The notes below the pieces were generated by a model. It had not been told where the DNA came from. It was given only the letters and a program-made list of their open reading frames with translations, and ran no database searches. Position numbers and translations under genes: made by a program. Shown here one piece after another: positions 37,574 to 46,329 of a DNA stretch of 64,000 nt. Position 1 is the stretch's first letter; each line of letters opens with the position of its first letter. Source of the stretch: Leifsonia sp. PS1209 (GTDB taxonomy: Bacteria > Actinomycetota > Actinomycetes > Actinomycetales > Microbacteriaceae); NCBI RefSeq assembly GCF_012317045.1, contig NZ_CP051154.1, positions 2,232,001-2,296,000 on the forward strand, given 5' to 3'.

Positions 37574-38782
37574 TCAGGCGTATGGCGCCGACAGGCGCTC
37601 CGTCGCGAGGTTCTGCGGAATGGCGTCGAGGTAGCCGCGCAGGTTCCTCGCCGTCTCCGCGATGGAGTCTCCGCCGAACTTCTCGACGACCGCGTTGGCG
37701 AGCACCAGCGCGACCATCGCCTCCGCGACCACACCGGCCGCGGGGACGGCGCAGACGTCGGAGCGCTGGTGGTGGGCGGCCGCCGCCTCGCTGGTGGCGA
37801 TGTCGATGGTGCGGAGGGCGTGCGGCACCGTCGCGATCGGCTTCATGCCTGCGCGCACGCGCAACACGGTTCCCGTGCTCATGCCGCCCTCGGTTCCACC
37901 GGCCTTGTCGCTGGTGCGGACGATCTCGCCGTCTTCCGCCACCAGTTCGTCGTGGGCCTCTGAGCCGCGGCGCGTCGTGGTCAGGAAGCCGTCGCCGACC
38001 TCCACGCCCTTGATCGCCTGGATGCCCATGAGGGCTGCCGCCAGCTGCGCGTCGAGCCTGCGGTCCCAGTGCACGTGCGAACCCAGTCCGGGCGGAAGTC
38101 CGTATGCGAGCACCTCGACGACGCCGCCGAGGGTGTCACCATCCTTGTGTGCGGCATCCACCTCCTCGACCATCAGCGCGCTGGTCGCCGGGTCGAAGCA
38201 GCGCAGCGGATCGGCGTCGAGCACGTCGACGTCGCTCGGCAGCGGAAGGGGCGAACCCTCCGGAACGCGCACCGGACCGATCGACAGGGTGTGGCTGACG
38301 AGCGTGATGCCCAGCTCGGCCAGGAACGACCGGGCGATGGCGCCGAGCGCGACCCTGGCGGCGGTCTCACGGGCACTCGCCCGTTCCAGGATGGGGCGCG
38401 CCTCGTCGAAGCCGTACTTCTGCATCCCGACCAGATCGGCGTGACCGGGGCGCGGGCGGGTGAGCGGTGCTCCGCGGCCGCTCGCGAGCTTCTGCTCGTC
38501 GACCGGCTCGGCGCTCATCACGTCGACCCACTTGGGCCACTCGGTGTTCCCGATGCGCAGCGCGATGGGGCTGCCGAGGCTGTACCCGTGGCGGACGCCG
38601 CCCGAGATGTCGAGCGCGTCCTGCTCGAACTTCATGCGCGCACCACGCCCATAGCCGAGTTTCCGGCGCGCGAGATCGGCGCGGACGGCGTCGAGGGAGA
38701 CGGGCACCCCTGCGGGGAGCCCCTCCAGGAGGGCGATGAGTTCGGGACCGTGGGATTCCCCGGCCGTGAGCCAACGAAGCAT
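37574..38782 (-). CDS. aroC: Chorismate synthase
   Basis: Final step to chorismate, using reduced FMN. The 402-aa protein has the family signatures [38 protein letters not shown]-like [40 protein letters not shown], and the FMN-contacting [14 protein letters not shown] and [17 protein letters not shown]. Chorismate feeds trpE at the other end of the window. Confidence 0.97.
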   Translation of the reverse strand: MLRWLTAGESHGPELIALLEGLPAGVPVSLDAVRADLARRKLGYGRGARMKFEQDALDISGGVRHGYSLGSPIALRIGNTEWPKWVDVMSAEPVDEQKLASGRGAPLTRPRPGHADLVGMQKYGFDEARPILERASARETAARVALGAIARSFLAELGITLVSHTLSIGPVRVPEGSPLPLPSDVDVLDADPLRCFDPATSALMVEEVDAAHKDGDTLGGVVEVLAYGLPPGLGSHVHWDRRLDAQLAAALMGIQAIKGVEVGDGFLTTTRRGSEAHDELVAEDGEIVRTSDKAGGTEGGMSTGTVLRVRAGMKPIATVPHALRTIDIATSEAAAAHHQRSDVCAVPAAGVVAEAMVALVLANAVVEKFGGDSIAETARNLRGYLDAIPQNLATERLSAPYA

Positions 38783-38812
38783 GATTCGATTCTGGCACAG
38801 CGGACAGAGGGC

Positions 38813-39964
38813 TCAGTCCTCCAGCAGTGCTCCCGCAGCGTCGATCCCGACCGCGTCGAGCATCGCCGCCAGCACCGTCTCCTCGCCGTCCAGCGGCTGC
38901 AGAGGGTCGCCGGAGACGAAGATCCGCACCTGCAGCAGGGCCTGGTGCGCGAGCAGCGCCAGTCCGGAGACGACGTGGCCGCCGACGGCGTTCCACGACC
39001 GGCCGAGCGCGCTCGGCCACGGGTCGTACGACACGTCGAAGAGCACGGCCTTGCGACGCGTGGAGTCGGTGTAGAGCGCATCCGTCGTCGCGCCGCCCGG
39101 CAGGGTGCTGATCACCAGGTCGGGCACGTCGAGCGACCGGTCGGCCTGGCTGAGCGGCCGGATGCGCACCATGAGGCCCAGCTGGTGCGCGAGCGGTTCG
39201 AGCCACACGCTCCGCTCCAGCGACCGCACGTAGATGTCGACCTTCTCCGCCCCGAGCTCCGCGGCGGCGACGAGCGCGGACGCCGCCGTCGCTCCCCCGC
39301 CCAGGATGTGCACGAAGTGCGCACTCTCGAGCCCTGCGGCGGACAGCGCGCGCACGAACCCGGGAACGTCGGTGTTGAAGCCGCGCACGACACCGTCGTC
39401 GAGGAGGACGGTGTTCGCCGCACCGGTCTGCTCGGCGATCCTGTCGGTCTCACCGAGCACCGGGACGACCGACTTCTTCAGCGGCATGGTCAGCGACAGC
39501 CCGCGCCACTCCGGTCCGAGGCCGTCGATGAAACCGGTGAGGTCGTCGGCGGTGACATCGACGGCGTCGTACTCCCAGTCGAGTCCGAGCACGTCGTACG
39601 CCGCGCGATGCAGGGCAGGCGACTTGGAGTGCTCGATCGGCGAGCCGAGAACCGCGAGTTTGCGGGTGACGGGCTTGGCCGCCTTCGACGAGGCAGCGCG
39701 CGGCTTGCTGGACGTGGCGGCCGGCTTCTTGGCGGCGACAGGCGCGGCCTCAGCCTCAGCCTCAGCCTCAGCCTCCACTTCAGCCTCGTCCTCCGGCTCT
39801 TCCAGCTCCGCCGCTTCTTCCGCTTCGGCGACGGCGGCCTCCTCGGCCTCCGCCGCGCGCTCCGCCTCCACGATGGCGGCGATCGTCGCCTCCGCCTCCG
39901 CCTCGGAGACGCCGTCTTCCTCCGCTGCTCCTTCGCTGCCGTTCACGCCGCGTTCGTCACTCAT
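38813..39964 (-). CDS. aroE: Shikimate dehydrogenase with long acidic N-terminal extension
   Basis: Reduces 3-dehydroshikimate. The enzyme proper begins at about residue 101 (RKLAVLGSPIEHSKSPALH, SKS at 113-115), with catalytic Lys163 (LTMPLKKS) and Asp199 (GFNTDVPGF), the nucleotide loop ILGGGATAASAL and GLALLAHQA. Its NADP-binding GGG motif is present. The first 100 residues are extra: an almost pure Glu/Ala block (about 20-74) then an Ala/Ser/Lys block. The ATG at 39964 overlaps the mltG stop (ATGAGTGA), and no start codon lies close before the SDH domain, so the extension appears really to be translated. Possible poly-Glu/Lys linker or localisation tail; function unknown. Confidence 0.92.
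   Translation of the reverse strand: MSDERGVNGSEGAAEEDGVSEAEAEATIAAIVEAERAAEAEEAAVAEAEEAAELEEPEDEAEVEAEAEAEAEAAPVAAKKPAATSSKPRAASSKAAKPVTRKLAVLGSPIEHSKSPALHRAAYDVLGLDWEYDAVDVTADDLTGFIDGLGPEWRGLSLTMPLKKSVVPVLGETDRIAEQTGAANTVLLDDGVVRGFNTDVPGFVRALSAAGLESAHFVHILGGGATAASALVAAAELGAEKVDIYVRSLERSVWLEPLAHQLGLMVRIRPLSQADRSLDVPDLVISTLPGGATTDALYTDSTRRKAVLFDVSYDPWPSALGRSWNAVGGHVVSGLALLAHQALLQVRIFVSGDPLQPLDGEETVLAAMLDAVGIDAAGALLED
39747..39770. repeat. 6-bp repeat (GCCTCA x4) in the 5' part of aroE
   Basis: Four perfect tandem copies, followed by one imperfect copy, encode alternating Glu-Ala in the acidic extension of AroE. In-frame slippage here would change extension length only. Confidence 0.85.
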
Positions 39965-41585
39965 AGCCGGGGTTGTCCCTCATCCACTGTTGCCACTTCG
40001 CCACCGCGGCGTCGTGCTCTTCCACGGTCGTCGAGAAGATGGTCTCGCCGGTCTTCAGATTCCAGGTCACGAAGAACATCCACGGTCCGTCCGCCGGGTG
40101 GATCGCCGCTCCGATGGCGAGGTCGCCCGGGTTCGAGATCGGCCCGACAGGCAGCCCGGGATGCACGTAGGTGTTGTACGGGTTGCCCGCGTCGGCGCGC
40201 TCGGCGTCGGTCGTCGTCACCGTGTGCGTGTTGCCTGTGCCGTACGCGACCGTCGCATCCGACTGCAGGTCCCAGCCCTGCGCCAGCCGGTTGAGGAAGA
40301 CCCTGGACACCTTCGGGTAGTCGGGGGCCAGCCCGGCCTCGCGCTGCACGATGGAGGCGAGCACCACGGTCTTCCAGCGGTCGGCGGGAGCGACGCCCGC
40401 CTCATCCAGCGCCTGGAAGCTGCGATCGACCATCGTCTTGATCGCGTCGTGCGCGGTGATCCCCGGGGTGAACGTGTACGTCGCGGGGAACAGGAATCCT
40501 TCGAGCGTCTTCGCCTCGGCGGGGACCCCGAACTGCGCGGGATTCGCCGCTGCCGCCTGCAGGTCGGCCACCGGCAGCTTGGTCGCCTCTGCCACGATCG
40601 GCAGGATGTCCTTCTCGGCCGTGCCCTCGGGGATGACCGCCGTGTTCTCCATCTTCGACGCCGGATCCTGCAGCGCGATGAGTGCCGCCTGGGCGCTCAT
40701 CTGCTTGGCCAGCTTGAACAGTCCTGGCTGGAAGTTCGGCTCCGGCTTCTGCCGGAGGAGCAGCGTGTAGAACGCTTCGTAGCTCTTCGTCACGCCTTTC
40801 TTCGCCAGGTTGTTCGCGATGTCCGAGCCGCTGTCGCCCGAGTTGATCGTGAACAGCACCTGGCCGGTGCCGTTGCCGGTGTAGTCGTTGTCGACCGGCG
40901 TGATGGCCTGCACGAGCTTCGCGATCTGGGGCTGGAACACCGCGTACGCTCCGCCGATCAGGCCGCCGAAAATCGCGACGATGATCAGGGTCACCCAGAG
41001 CGGCTTGAGGCTGCGCTTCTTCTTGGGCGGTTCGGTGTGCGAGAGGTAGTGCTGCTGCCGCCAGACCAGCGGGGAGTCCTGCTGCGCATCCGGTGCGTGC
41101 TCGTCGTGCTGGGCCGCGAGCTCTTCGAAGGTGGCGAACGGGTCGGAGGTCACCGGCTCCTGGGCGGCGTCCGCGGCCGGTCCTCGCGCGCTGATGAAGT
41201 TGGAGCGACGGGCGCCGACGGTCTCCCGCTCGCGTTCCTCCGCCTGCTCCGGGATGCTGCCGTCGCGCTGGGCGGCGATCGGGCCGGTGATCACGGCGTC
41301 GAAGTCGAGCGGAGCGACCGAGCGCGCGGGCGTGGCGGGTGCCGCGGGTGCAGGAGCCTGCTGGCCCGACGGGTCAGCCGCGCCACTCCGCGCTGCGTCC
41401 GCGTCGGGTCCCGCCGCCGCTTTCGCCGCTGCCGCTTCTCTGGCCTTCGCCTCGCGCCGCGTCAGAGGCTGACGGTTGACCGACGGGAACAGCGGGGGTG
41501 CTGGCTGGCCGTCCGGCTGGCTGGTTTCGCCGTGCCCCGGGGTAGGAGGGTTCTGCGACAAACTAGGGTCCAATGTTCGGTTCAA
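39957..41585 (-). CDS. mltG: Endolytic peptidoglycan transglycosylase MltG
   Basis: Cuts nascent glycan strands at the membrane. A long disordered cytoplasmic part (to about residue 195, rich in Ala/Pro/Gln) precedes one membrane helix (LWVTLIIVAIFGGLIGGAYAVF), then the extracellular LysM-like and catalytic YceG domains: FTINSGDSGSDIANNLAKKG, EGFLFPATYTF, the catalytic Glu in ASIVQREAG, SDATVAYG, and NPYNTYVHPGLPVGPISNPG. The start is uncertain: only TTG codons are available (41585, 41573, 41561), and all sit in or at the ruvX end. I list the longest (542 aa). Confidence 0.9.
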   Translation of the reverse strand: MNRTLDPSLSQNPPTPGHGETSQPDGQPAPPLFPSVNRQPLTRREAKAREAAAAKAAAGPDADAARSGAADPSGQQAPAPAAPATPARSVAPLDFDAVITGPIAAQRDGSIPEQAEERERETVGARRSNFISARGPAADAAQEPVTSDPFATFEELAAQHDEHAPDAQQDSPLVWRQQHYLSHTEPPKKKRSLKPLWVTLIIVAIFGGLIGGAYAVFQPQIAKLVQAITPVDNDYTGNGTGQVLFTINSGDSGSDIANNLAKKGVTKSYEAFYTLLLRQKPEPNFQPGLFKLAKQMSAQAALIALQDPASKMENTAVIPEGTAEKDILPIVAEATKLPVADLQAAAANPAQFGVPAEAKTLEGFLFPATYTFTPGITAHDAIKTMVDRSFQALDEAGVAPADRWKTVVLASIVQREAGLAPDYPKVSRVFLNRLAQGWDLQSDATVAYGTGNTHTVTTTDAERADAGNPYNTYVHPGLPVGPISNPGDLAIGAAIHPADGPWMFFVTWNLKTGETIFSTTVEEHDAAVAKWQQWMRDNPGYE

Positions 41586-42030
41586 CGGGTGTGCCCGGCG
41601 GACGGTCTGAAGCGCGCTCCGCGTCGAGGGCGTGCTGCAAAATTATCGTGGCAGCCACCTGATCCACCACCGGACGCGCGCTTTTCGAGTTCTTTCCCGA
41701 CGCCCGGAGTGCCGAATGGGCCGAAACGGTCGTCAATCGTTCGTCGACCAGCCGCACCGGCACACCCACCTCCGTGACGAGCGCTTCAGCGAATCCGACG
41801 GCGTCGGCCGTGGATGCGGTGTGCGCGCCCGAGAGCGCCAAAGGCAACCCGACGATAATCTCGAAAACTCCGAGTTCCGTCACAATCTCCGAGATCCTGC
41901 GGCGATCCGCAGCATCTTTGGAGCGTTGCACCGTCTCGACCGGGGTGGCGAGCATCCCGTGCAGGTCGGACCGGCTGACGCCGATCCTGACCTTCCCGAC
42001 GTCGATGCCGAGGCGCACTCCCGAGCGCAC
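41563..42030 (-). CDS. ruvX: Putative pre-16S rRNA nuclease / Holliday junction resolvase-like (YqgF/RuvX)
   Basis: A 155-aa RNase H-fold protein. It has the N-terminal catalytic Asp in RLGIDVGKVRIGVSRSD, IIVGLPLALSG, the conserved RLVDERLTTVSA, and the second acidic site in VDQVAATIILQHAL. Known members mature the 16S 5' end; some act on junction DNA. GTG start 6 nt after alaS. Its 3' part is less G/C-rich than neighbours. The Pro/Asn tail ends inside the start region of mltG. Confidence 0.92.
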   Translation of the reverse strand: MRSGVRLGIDVGKVRIGVSRSDLHGMLATPVETVQRSKDAADRRRISEIVTELGVFEIIVGLPLALSGAHTASTADAVGFAEALVTEVGVPVRLVDERLTTVSAHSALRASGKNSKSARPVVDQVAATIILQHALDAERASDRPPGTPVEPNIGP

Positions 42031-42036
42031 GACGCC

Positions 42037-44694
42037 CTAGCCGCCGATCGCCGAGGTCACCGCGCTGAGCGCGGCAGGGATCGCGTCGACGTCCGTGCCT
42101 CCGCCCTGGGCGAGGTCGGGCTTGCCGCCTCCCCCGCCGCCGAGCACCCCGGATGCGGTCTTCGCGAGAGCACCGGCGTTGACGCCGGCGTCGCGCGCGC
42201 CCTGGTTGGTGGCGACGATCACGACCGGCTTGTCCGCCGCCCGCGCCGCGAGCGCGACGACGGCGGGGTCGGAGCCCAGGCGCTCGCGCACGGTGGTGGC
42301 GAGCAGTCGCAGGTCGTCCGCCGAGTTCAGCGTGCCTGCGTCGCTCGCGACGACCGTGACGGACCCGTGACGGGATGCGGACTCCAGCAGAGCGGGAACC
42401 TTGTCGAGCACGGCGCGCGCCTCGAACGCCGCGATGCGCTTCTCCGCGGCCTTCAGGTTGGCGAGGAGGTCGGCGATCTTCTCCGGCAGCTGCTCGCGCG
42501 GCGTCTTGAGCGACCCGGACAGCTGGGACACGATCGTGCGCTCGACCGCGAGGTCGCGGAACGCCTCCAGCCCGACGAGCGACTCGACGCGACGGTTCGT
42601 CGAACCGACGGACGACTCGCTGACCAGGTTGATCATCCCGATCTCCGCACTCGACATCACGTGCGTGCCCGCGCAGAGCTCGCGCGACCACGGGCCGCCG
42701 ATGTCGACGACGCGCACGGTCTCGCCGTACTTCTCGCCGAACAGCGCCATCGCGCCGAGCGCCTTGGCCTCGGCGAGCGGCAGTTCGCGCGTGGTGACCT
42801 CGAGGTTGTCGCGGATCGCGTTGTTCGAGATCTCCTCGATCTCGCTGCGCGTCTCCGCCGACAGCGCCTGGTTCCAGGAGAAGTCGAGACGCAGATAGCC
42901 CGCCTTGTTGAACGAGCCGGACTGGTGCGCGTTGGAACCGAGCACCTGGCGGAGCGCCGCGTGGATGATGTGCGTTCCCGAGTGCGCCTGGCGCGCGCCG
43001 CGACGGTAGTCCTTGTCGACCAGCGATGTCGCCGGAGCACCGACGCCGACCTCTCCGCTGCGCACGAAGACCTTGTGGCTGATCAGCCCCTTGACCGGCT
43101 TCTGCACATCCAGCACCTCGAGCTCGTAGCCGGGGCCGACGATGGTTCCCGCGTCGGCGTCCTGACCGCCGGACTCCGCGTAGAGGGCGGTCGCGCCGAG
43201 GATGACCTCGCCGATCTGCCCCTCGGTCGCCTTGTTCACCGACGCGCCGTCGACGATCAGGCCCAGGATGCTCGACTCCGTCTCCAGCTCGGTGTACCCA
43301 GTGAAGACGGTCTCGCCCTGCGAGCGGAACGCGCTGTAGACGGAGAGGTCGGCCAGTGCCGTCTTCTTCGCCTTCGCGTCCGCCTTCGCGCGGGAGCGCT
43401 GGTCGGCCATCAGGCTGTCGAACGCCGCGCGGTCGACGCTGAGGCCGGCCTCCTCCGCCATTTCGAGCGTGAGGTCGATCGGGAAGCCGTACGTGTCGTG
43501 CAGCAGGAACGCGGTGTCGCCCGCCAGCTGCTCCTTGCCAGCGCGCTGCGTGTTCGCAACCGCGGTGTCCAGGATGCTCGTGCCCGCGACCAGCGTGCGG
43601 AGGAACGTCTCCTCCTCCGCGTACGCGAGCTGCGAGATGCGCGCGAAGTCCGCATCCACTTCCGGGTATGCGGCCTTCATCGCATCCCTGGACACGGTGA
43701 ACAGCTCGGGGAAGGTGGGGTGGTCGACGCCGAGGAGGCGCATCGCACGCACGGTGCGGCGCAGCAGGCGGCGCAGGATATACCCGCGGCCTTCGTTCGA
43801 CGGCGTCACGCCATCGGACATCAGCATCAGGGCGCTGCGCACGTGGTCGGCGATCACGCGCAGGCGCACGTCGTCGTCGTGGACGGCGCCGTACTCCTTG
43901 CCCGCGAGCTGGGCGGCACGGTCGAGCACAGGGCGTACCTGGTCGATCTCGTACATGTTCTCGACGCCCTGCTTGAGGAACGCGACGCGCTCGAGCCCCA
44001 TGCCGGTGTCGATGTTCTTCTTCGGCAGGTCGCCGAGGATCTCGAAGTCGGACTTGCCGGTTCCCTCGCCGCGGAGGTACTGCATGAAGACCAGGTTCCA
44101 GATCTCCACATAGCGGTCGTCGTCCGTCGCAGGACCGCCGTCGATGCCGTACGCGGGGCCGCGGTCGAAGAAGATCTCCGAGCACGGGCCGGCCGGGCCC
44201 GGCTGACCGGTCGACCAGTAGTTCGTGTCCCTGCCGAGACCCTGGATGCGCTCATCCGGAAGCTGCGCGACACGCTTCCAGATCTCCCGCGCCTCGTCGT
44301 CCTCCTCGTAGACCGTGACCCAGAGGTCCTTCGGGTCGAAGCCGAGGCCGCCGTCGTCCTCGGGCGTGGTCAGGAGCTCCCAGGCGTACGTGATCGCCTG
44401 CTCCTTGAAGTAGTCGCCGAACGAGAAGTTGCCGCACATCTGGAAGAACGTGCCGTGCCGCGGGGTCTTGCCGACCTCGTCGATATCGAGCGTCCTGATG
44501 CACTTCTGCACGCTCGTCGCGCGCGGGAACGGCGCGGGGACGAGCCCGGTCAGGTATGGCACGAACGGCACCATGCCCGCCACCGTGAACAGCAACGACG
44601 GGTCGTCGCTGACGAGAGAGGCGGACGGGACGACGGTGTGACCGCGCGTGGCGAAGAAGTCGAGCCAGCGGCGGTGGATTTCAGCAGTCTGCAT
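42037..44694 (-). CDS. alaS: Alanyl-tRNA synthetase
   Basis: Charges tRNA-Ala and edits mischarged Ser/Gly. The 885-aa protein has the class II core (MQTAEIHRRWLDFFATRGH, SVQKCIRTLDIDEVGKTPRH, FFQMCGNFSFGDYFK, GMGLERVAFLKQG), the editing-site zinc ligands HSGTH and CAGTHV, and the C-Ala domain ending with a Gly-rich GGGGGGKPDLAQGGG. Leads the alaS-ruvX-mltG-aroE block; two small membrane-protein genes lie just upstream. Confidence 0.98.
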   Translation of the reverse strand: MQTAEIHRRWLDFFATRGHTVVPSASLVSDDPSLLFTVAGMVPFVPYLTGLVPAPFPRATSVQKCIRTLDIDEVGKTPRHGTFFQMCGNFSFGDYFKEQAITYAWELLTTPEDDGGLGFDPKDLWVTVYEEDDEAREIWKRVAQLPDERIQGLGRDTNYWSTGQPGPAGPCSEIFFDRGPAYGIDGGPATDDDRYVEIWNLVFMQYLRGEGTGKSDFEILGDLPKKNIDTGMGLERVAFLKQGVENMYEIDQVRPVLDRAAQLAGKEYGAVHDDDVRLRVIADHVRSALMLMSDGVTPSNEGRGYILRRLLRRTVRAMRLLGVDHPTFPELFTVSRDAMKAAYPEVDADFARISQLAYAEEETFLRTLVAGTSILDTAVANTQRAGKEQLAGDTAFLLHDTYGFPIDLTLEMAEEAGLSVDRAAFDSLMADQRSRAKADAKAKKTALADLSVYSAFRSQGETVFTGYTELETESSILGLIVDGASVNKATEGQIGEVILGATALYAESGGQDADAGTIVGPGYELEVLDVQKPVKGLISHKVFVRSGEVGVGAPATSLVDKDYRRGARQAHSGTHIIHAALRQVLGSNAHQSGSFNKAGYLRLDFSWNQALSAETRSEIEEISNNAIRDNLEVTTRELPLAEAKALGAMALFGEKYGETVRVVDIGGPWSRELCAGTHVMSSAEIGMINLVSESSVGSTNRRVESLVGLEAFRDLAVERTIVSQLSGSLKTPREQLPEKIADLLANLKAAEKRIAAFEARAVLDKVPALLESASRHGSVTVVASDAGTLNSADDLRLLATTVRERLGSDPAVVALAARAADKPVVIVATNQGARDAGVNAGALAKTASGVLGGGGGGKPDLAQGGGTDVDAIPAALSAVTSAIGG

Positions 44695-44736
44695 GGTTTC
44701 CGAGCGGTAGTGAGCGGTGGTACGGGGAGGGAGGGG

Positions 44737-44928
44737 TCAGTCGCCGTCGATGGCGGAGCGGATCTCCGCCTCGCGCTGGCGGTAGCCGTCGGAGACGGCC
44801 TCGCCGAAGTCGCGCGCCTTCTTGTCGATGCTGCTGAAGAACTGACGCCCCTGCGGGGTCTCGTTCACCTTGTGCGCGACGACGAACCCGATCGCGACGC
44901 CGACGACGAGCCACAGAAAACTCTTCAT
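44737..44928 (-). CDS. Small single-span membrane protein upstream of alaS
   Basis: A 63-aa protein with one N-terminal membrane helix (about 4-19, FLWLVVGVAIGFVVAH), then a charged helix (RQFFSSIDKKARDFGEAVSDGYRQREAEIRSA). The short size, single helix and position between the DUF948-like gene and alaS recur in actinobacteria. No enzymatic motif. ATG start. The function is unknown; membrane-attached coiled partner of the neighbouring protein is a guess. Confidence 0.75.
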   Translation of the reverse strand: MKSFLWLVVGVAIGFVVAHKVNETPQGRQFFSSIDKKARDFGEAVSDGYRQREAEIRSAIDGD

Positions 44929-45003
44929 GTCCTGATTCTCCCTCGATGGATACGACGCGGGCGCCGACCTCCTGCCGGCGGTCTCCCGCGCGCCTCGGTC
45001 AGT

Positions 45004-45381
45004 TTAGTGCGTGGTGTTGCGGGAACGTCGAGAGCCCCGTGTCCAGCCGAACGCGGCTCTGACCGCTGCGCTGAACCCGGCGAGCTTGATCAGTGGGCCG
45101 CCGACCGTTGCGGCGAACAACGACACGAGGGCGGAGACGTTGCCCGTCACGTCCGCGACGTTCTTGGTGATGACGTCGACGCGCGCCAGCTGTTTGTTGG
45201 TCTCGTGGATGGTCGTCGCCGTCTCGTCGAGGATCGGCGTGATGCCGTCGCTCGCCTCTTTGATCGCATCCCTGGTTTGATCGAGCACGCGCCCGAACTT
45301 CACCAACGGGATCGCGATGAAACCCACGAGCACAGCGAAGACGCCCGCCGCGATCAGTCCTGCGATATCGCCACCGGACAC
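45004..45381 (-). CDS. DUF948-type membrane protein
   Basis: A 125-aa protein: one membrane helix (about 5-27, AGLIAAGVFAVLVGFIAIPL) then a long amphipathic stretch (VLDQTRDAIKEASDGITPILDETATTIHE) typical of DUF948, and a basic C-terminus (RGSRRSRNTTH). I choose the GTG at 45381, 5 nt after GAAGGTGG, over the ATG at 45396, which would put that SD inside the gene. It lies downstream of rpsD and upstream of alaS. Role unknown; related proteins are annotated as general stress proteins. Confidence 0.8.
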   Translation of the reverse strand: MSGGDIAGLIAAGVFAVLVGFIAIPLVKFGRVLDQTRDAIKEASDGITPILDETATTIHETNKQLARVDVITKNVADVTGNVSALVSLFAATVGGPLIKLAGFSAAVRAAFGWTRGSRRSRNTTH

Positions 45382-45476
45382 GAGGCCACCTTCCATTCCG
45401 TCAACGGCATACGGATCAAGCGTAGTCCCAGCAGGGCCCGATGTGACCAGGGCCGTTCACGGTGCCTGGAACGACA

Positions 45477-45508
45477 GCAGGGGCCGTGGCTGATGCCACG
45501 ACCCCTGC
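45477..45508 (-). terminator. Terminator hairpin after rpsD
   Basis: Arms of 13 bp (45477-45489 and 45496-45508) pair with a single mismatch (a G-U pair in RNA) around a 6-base loop, starting 18 nt after the rpsD stop. A short U-containing tail follows. It should separate rpsD from the small membrane genes and alaS. Confidence 0.75.
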
Positions 45509-45525
45509 CGTTCTGAGCGCTGTGC

Positions 45526-46155
45526 TTAGCGAGCCGCGTAGTACTCGACGACGAGCTGGACTTCACACGTCACCGGGACCTCGGCGCGCTTCGGGCGACG
45601 CACGAGGCGCGCCTGCAGCTTGTCGAGCTCGACCTCGAGGTAGCCAGGGGTCTTCGGCAGGACGTCGACGTGTCCGCCGGCCGCTGCGACCTGGAACTGC
45701 TCCGTGCCCTCCGAGCGAGCCTTGACGTGGATCAGCTGACCCGGCTTCACGCGGAACGAGGGACGGTCGACGATCTGGCCGTCGACGAGGATGTGGCGGT
45801 GCACCACGAACTGACGCGCCTGTGCGGTCGTGCGGGCGAAGCCTGCACGGAGCACGAGGGAGTCGAGACGCATCTCGAGCAGCTCGACCAGGTTCTCACC
45901 GGTCAGGCCCTGCGTGCGACGAGCCTCTTCGAACGCGATCTTCAGCTGCTTCTCGCGGATGCCGTACTGGGCGCGCAGACGCTGCTTCTCGCGCAGACGA
46001 ACGGCGTAGTCCGAGTCGGCCTTGCGCTTGGTGCGGCCGTGCTCGCCGGGGGCGTACGGGCGCTTCTCGAGGTACTTCGCTGCCTTCGGGGTCAGGGCGA
46101 TGCCCAGCGACCGCGAGAGGCGGGTCTTGCTACGGGTACGTGACTTGGTAGACAC
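45526..46155 (-). CDS. rpsD: Ribosomal protein S4
   Basis: Primary 16S-binding protein of the small subunit. The 209-aa form starts at a GTG (46155) after GAAAGGA: MSTKSRTRSKTRLSRSLG, KYLEKRPYAPGEHG, LREKQRLRAQYGIREKQL, and the S4 RNA-binding domain LDSLVLRAGFARTTAQARQFVVHRHILVDG. It lacks the N-terminal zinc cysteines, so it is the C-minus type. It stands alone, away from the alpha operon, with a long leader. Confidence 0.97.
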   Translation of the reverse strand: MSTKSRTRSKTRLSRSLGIALTPKAAKYLEKRPYAPGEHGRTKRKADSDYAVRLREKQRLRAQYGIREKQLKIAFEEARRTQGLTGENLVELLEMRLDSLVLRAGFARTTAQARQFVVHRHILVDGQIVDRPSFRVKPGQLIHVKARSEGTEQFQVAAAGGHVDVLPKTPGYLEVELDKLQARLVRRPKRAEVPVTCEVQLVVEYYAAR

Positions 46156-46234
46156 GATTTCCTTTCGGTTGTCTCTCTAACAATGAACGCAGGCACACAT
46201 GTTCGTCCTGCAAAAGTAGAGGGATGTGCCGGGG

Positions 46235-46253
46235 AGGCCCGGCTACAGGGCCT
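46235..46253. other. Hairpin in the rarA-rpsD gap (rpsD leader)
   Basis: AGGCCC (46235-46240) and GGGCCT (46248-46253) form a 6-bp perfect stem with a 7-base loop in the 174-bp gap downstream of rarA and upstream of rpsD. It may end rarA transcription or belong to an rpsD leader; no U-run follows. I could not place the rpsD promoter with confidence. Confidence 0.4.
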
Positions 46254-46329
46254 GTCCCTTCGAAGACGTTGCTCGACGCAGCCGCACGCGAGCACGCTTC
46301 TAGGCCAGAGAAGTCTAGCAGATCGCGGG

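Noticed and set aside
41632..45516. Plus-strand open frame of nearly 1300 codons antisense to ruvX/alaS and beyond
   Set aside because: Shadow of alaS; composition is biased (Arg, Ala, Val, Asp), no domain can be recognised and it ignores the true gene boundaries.
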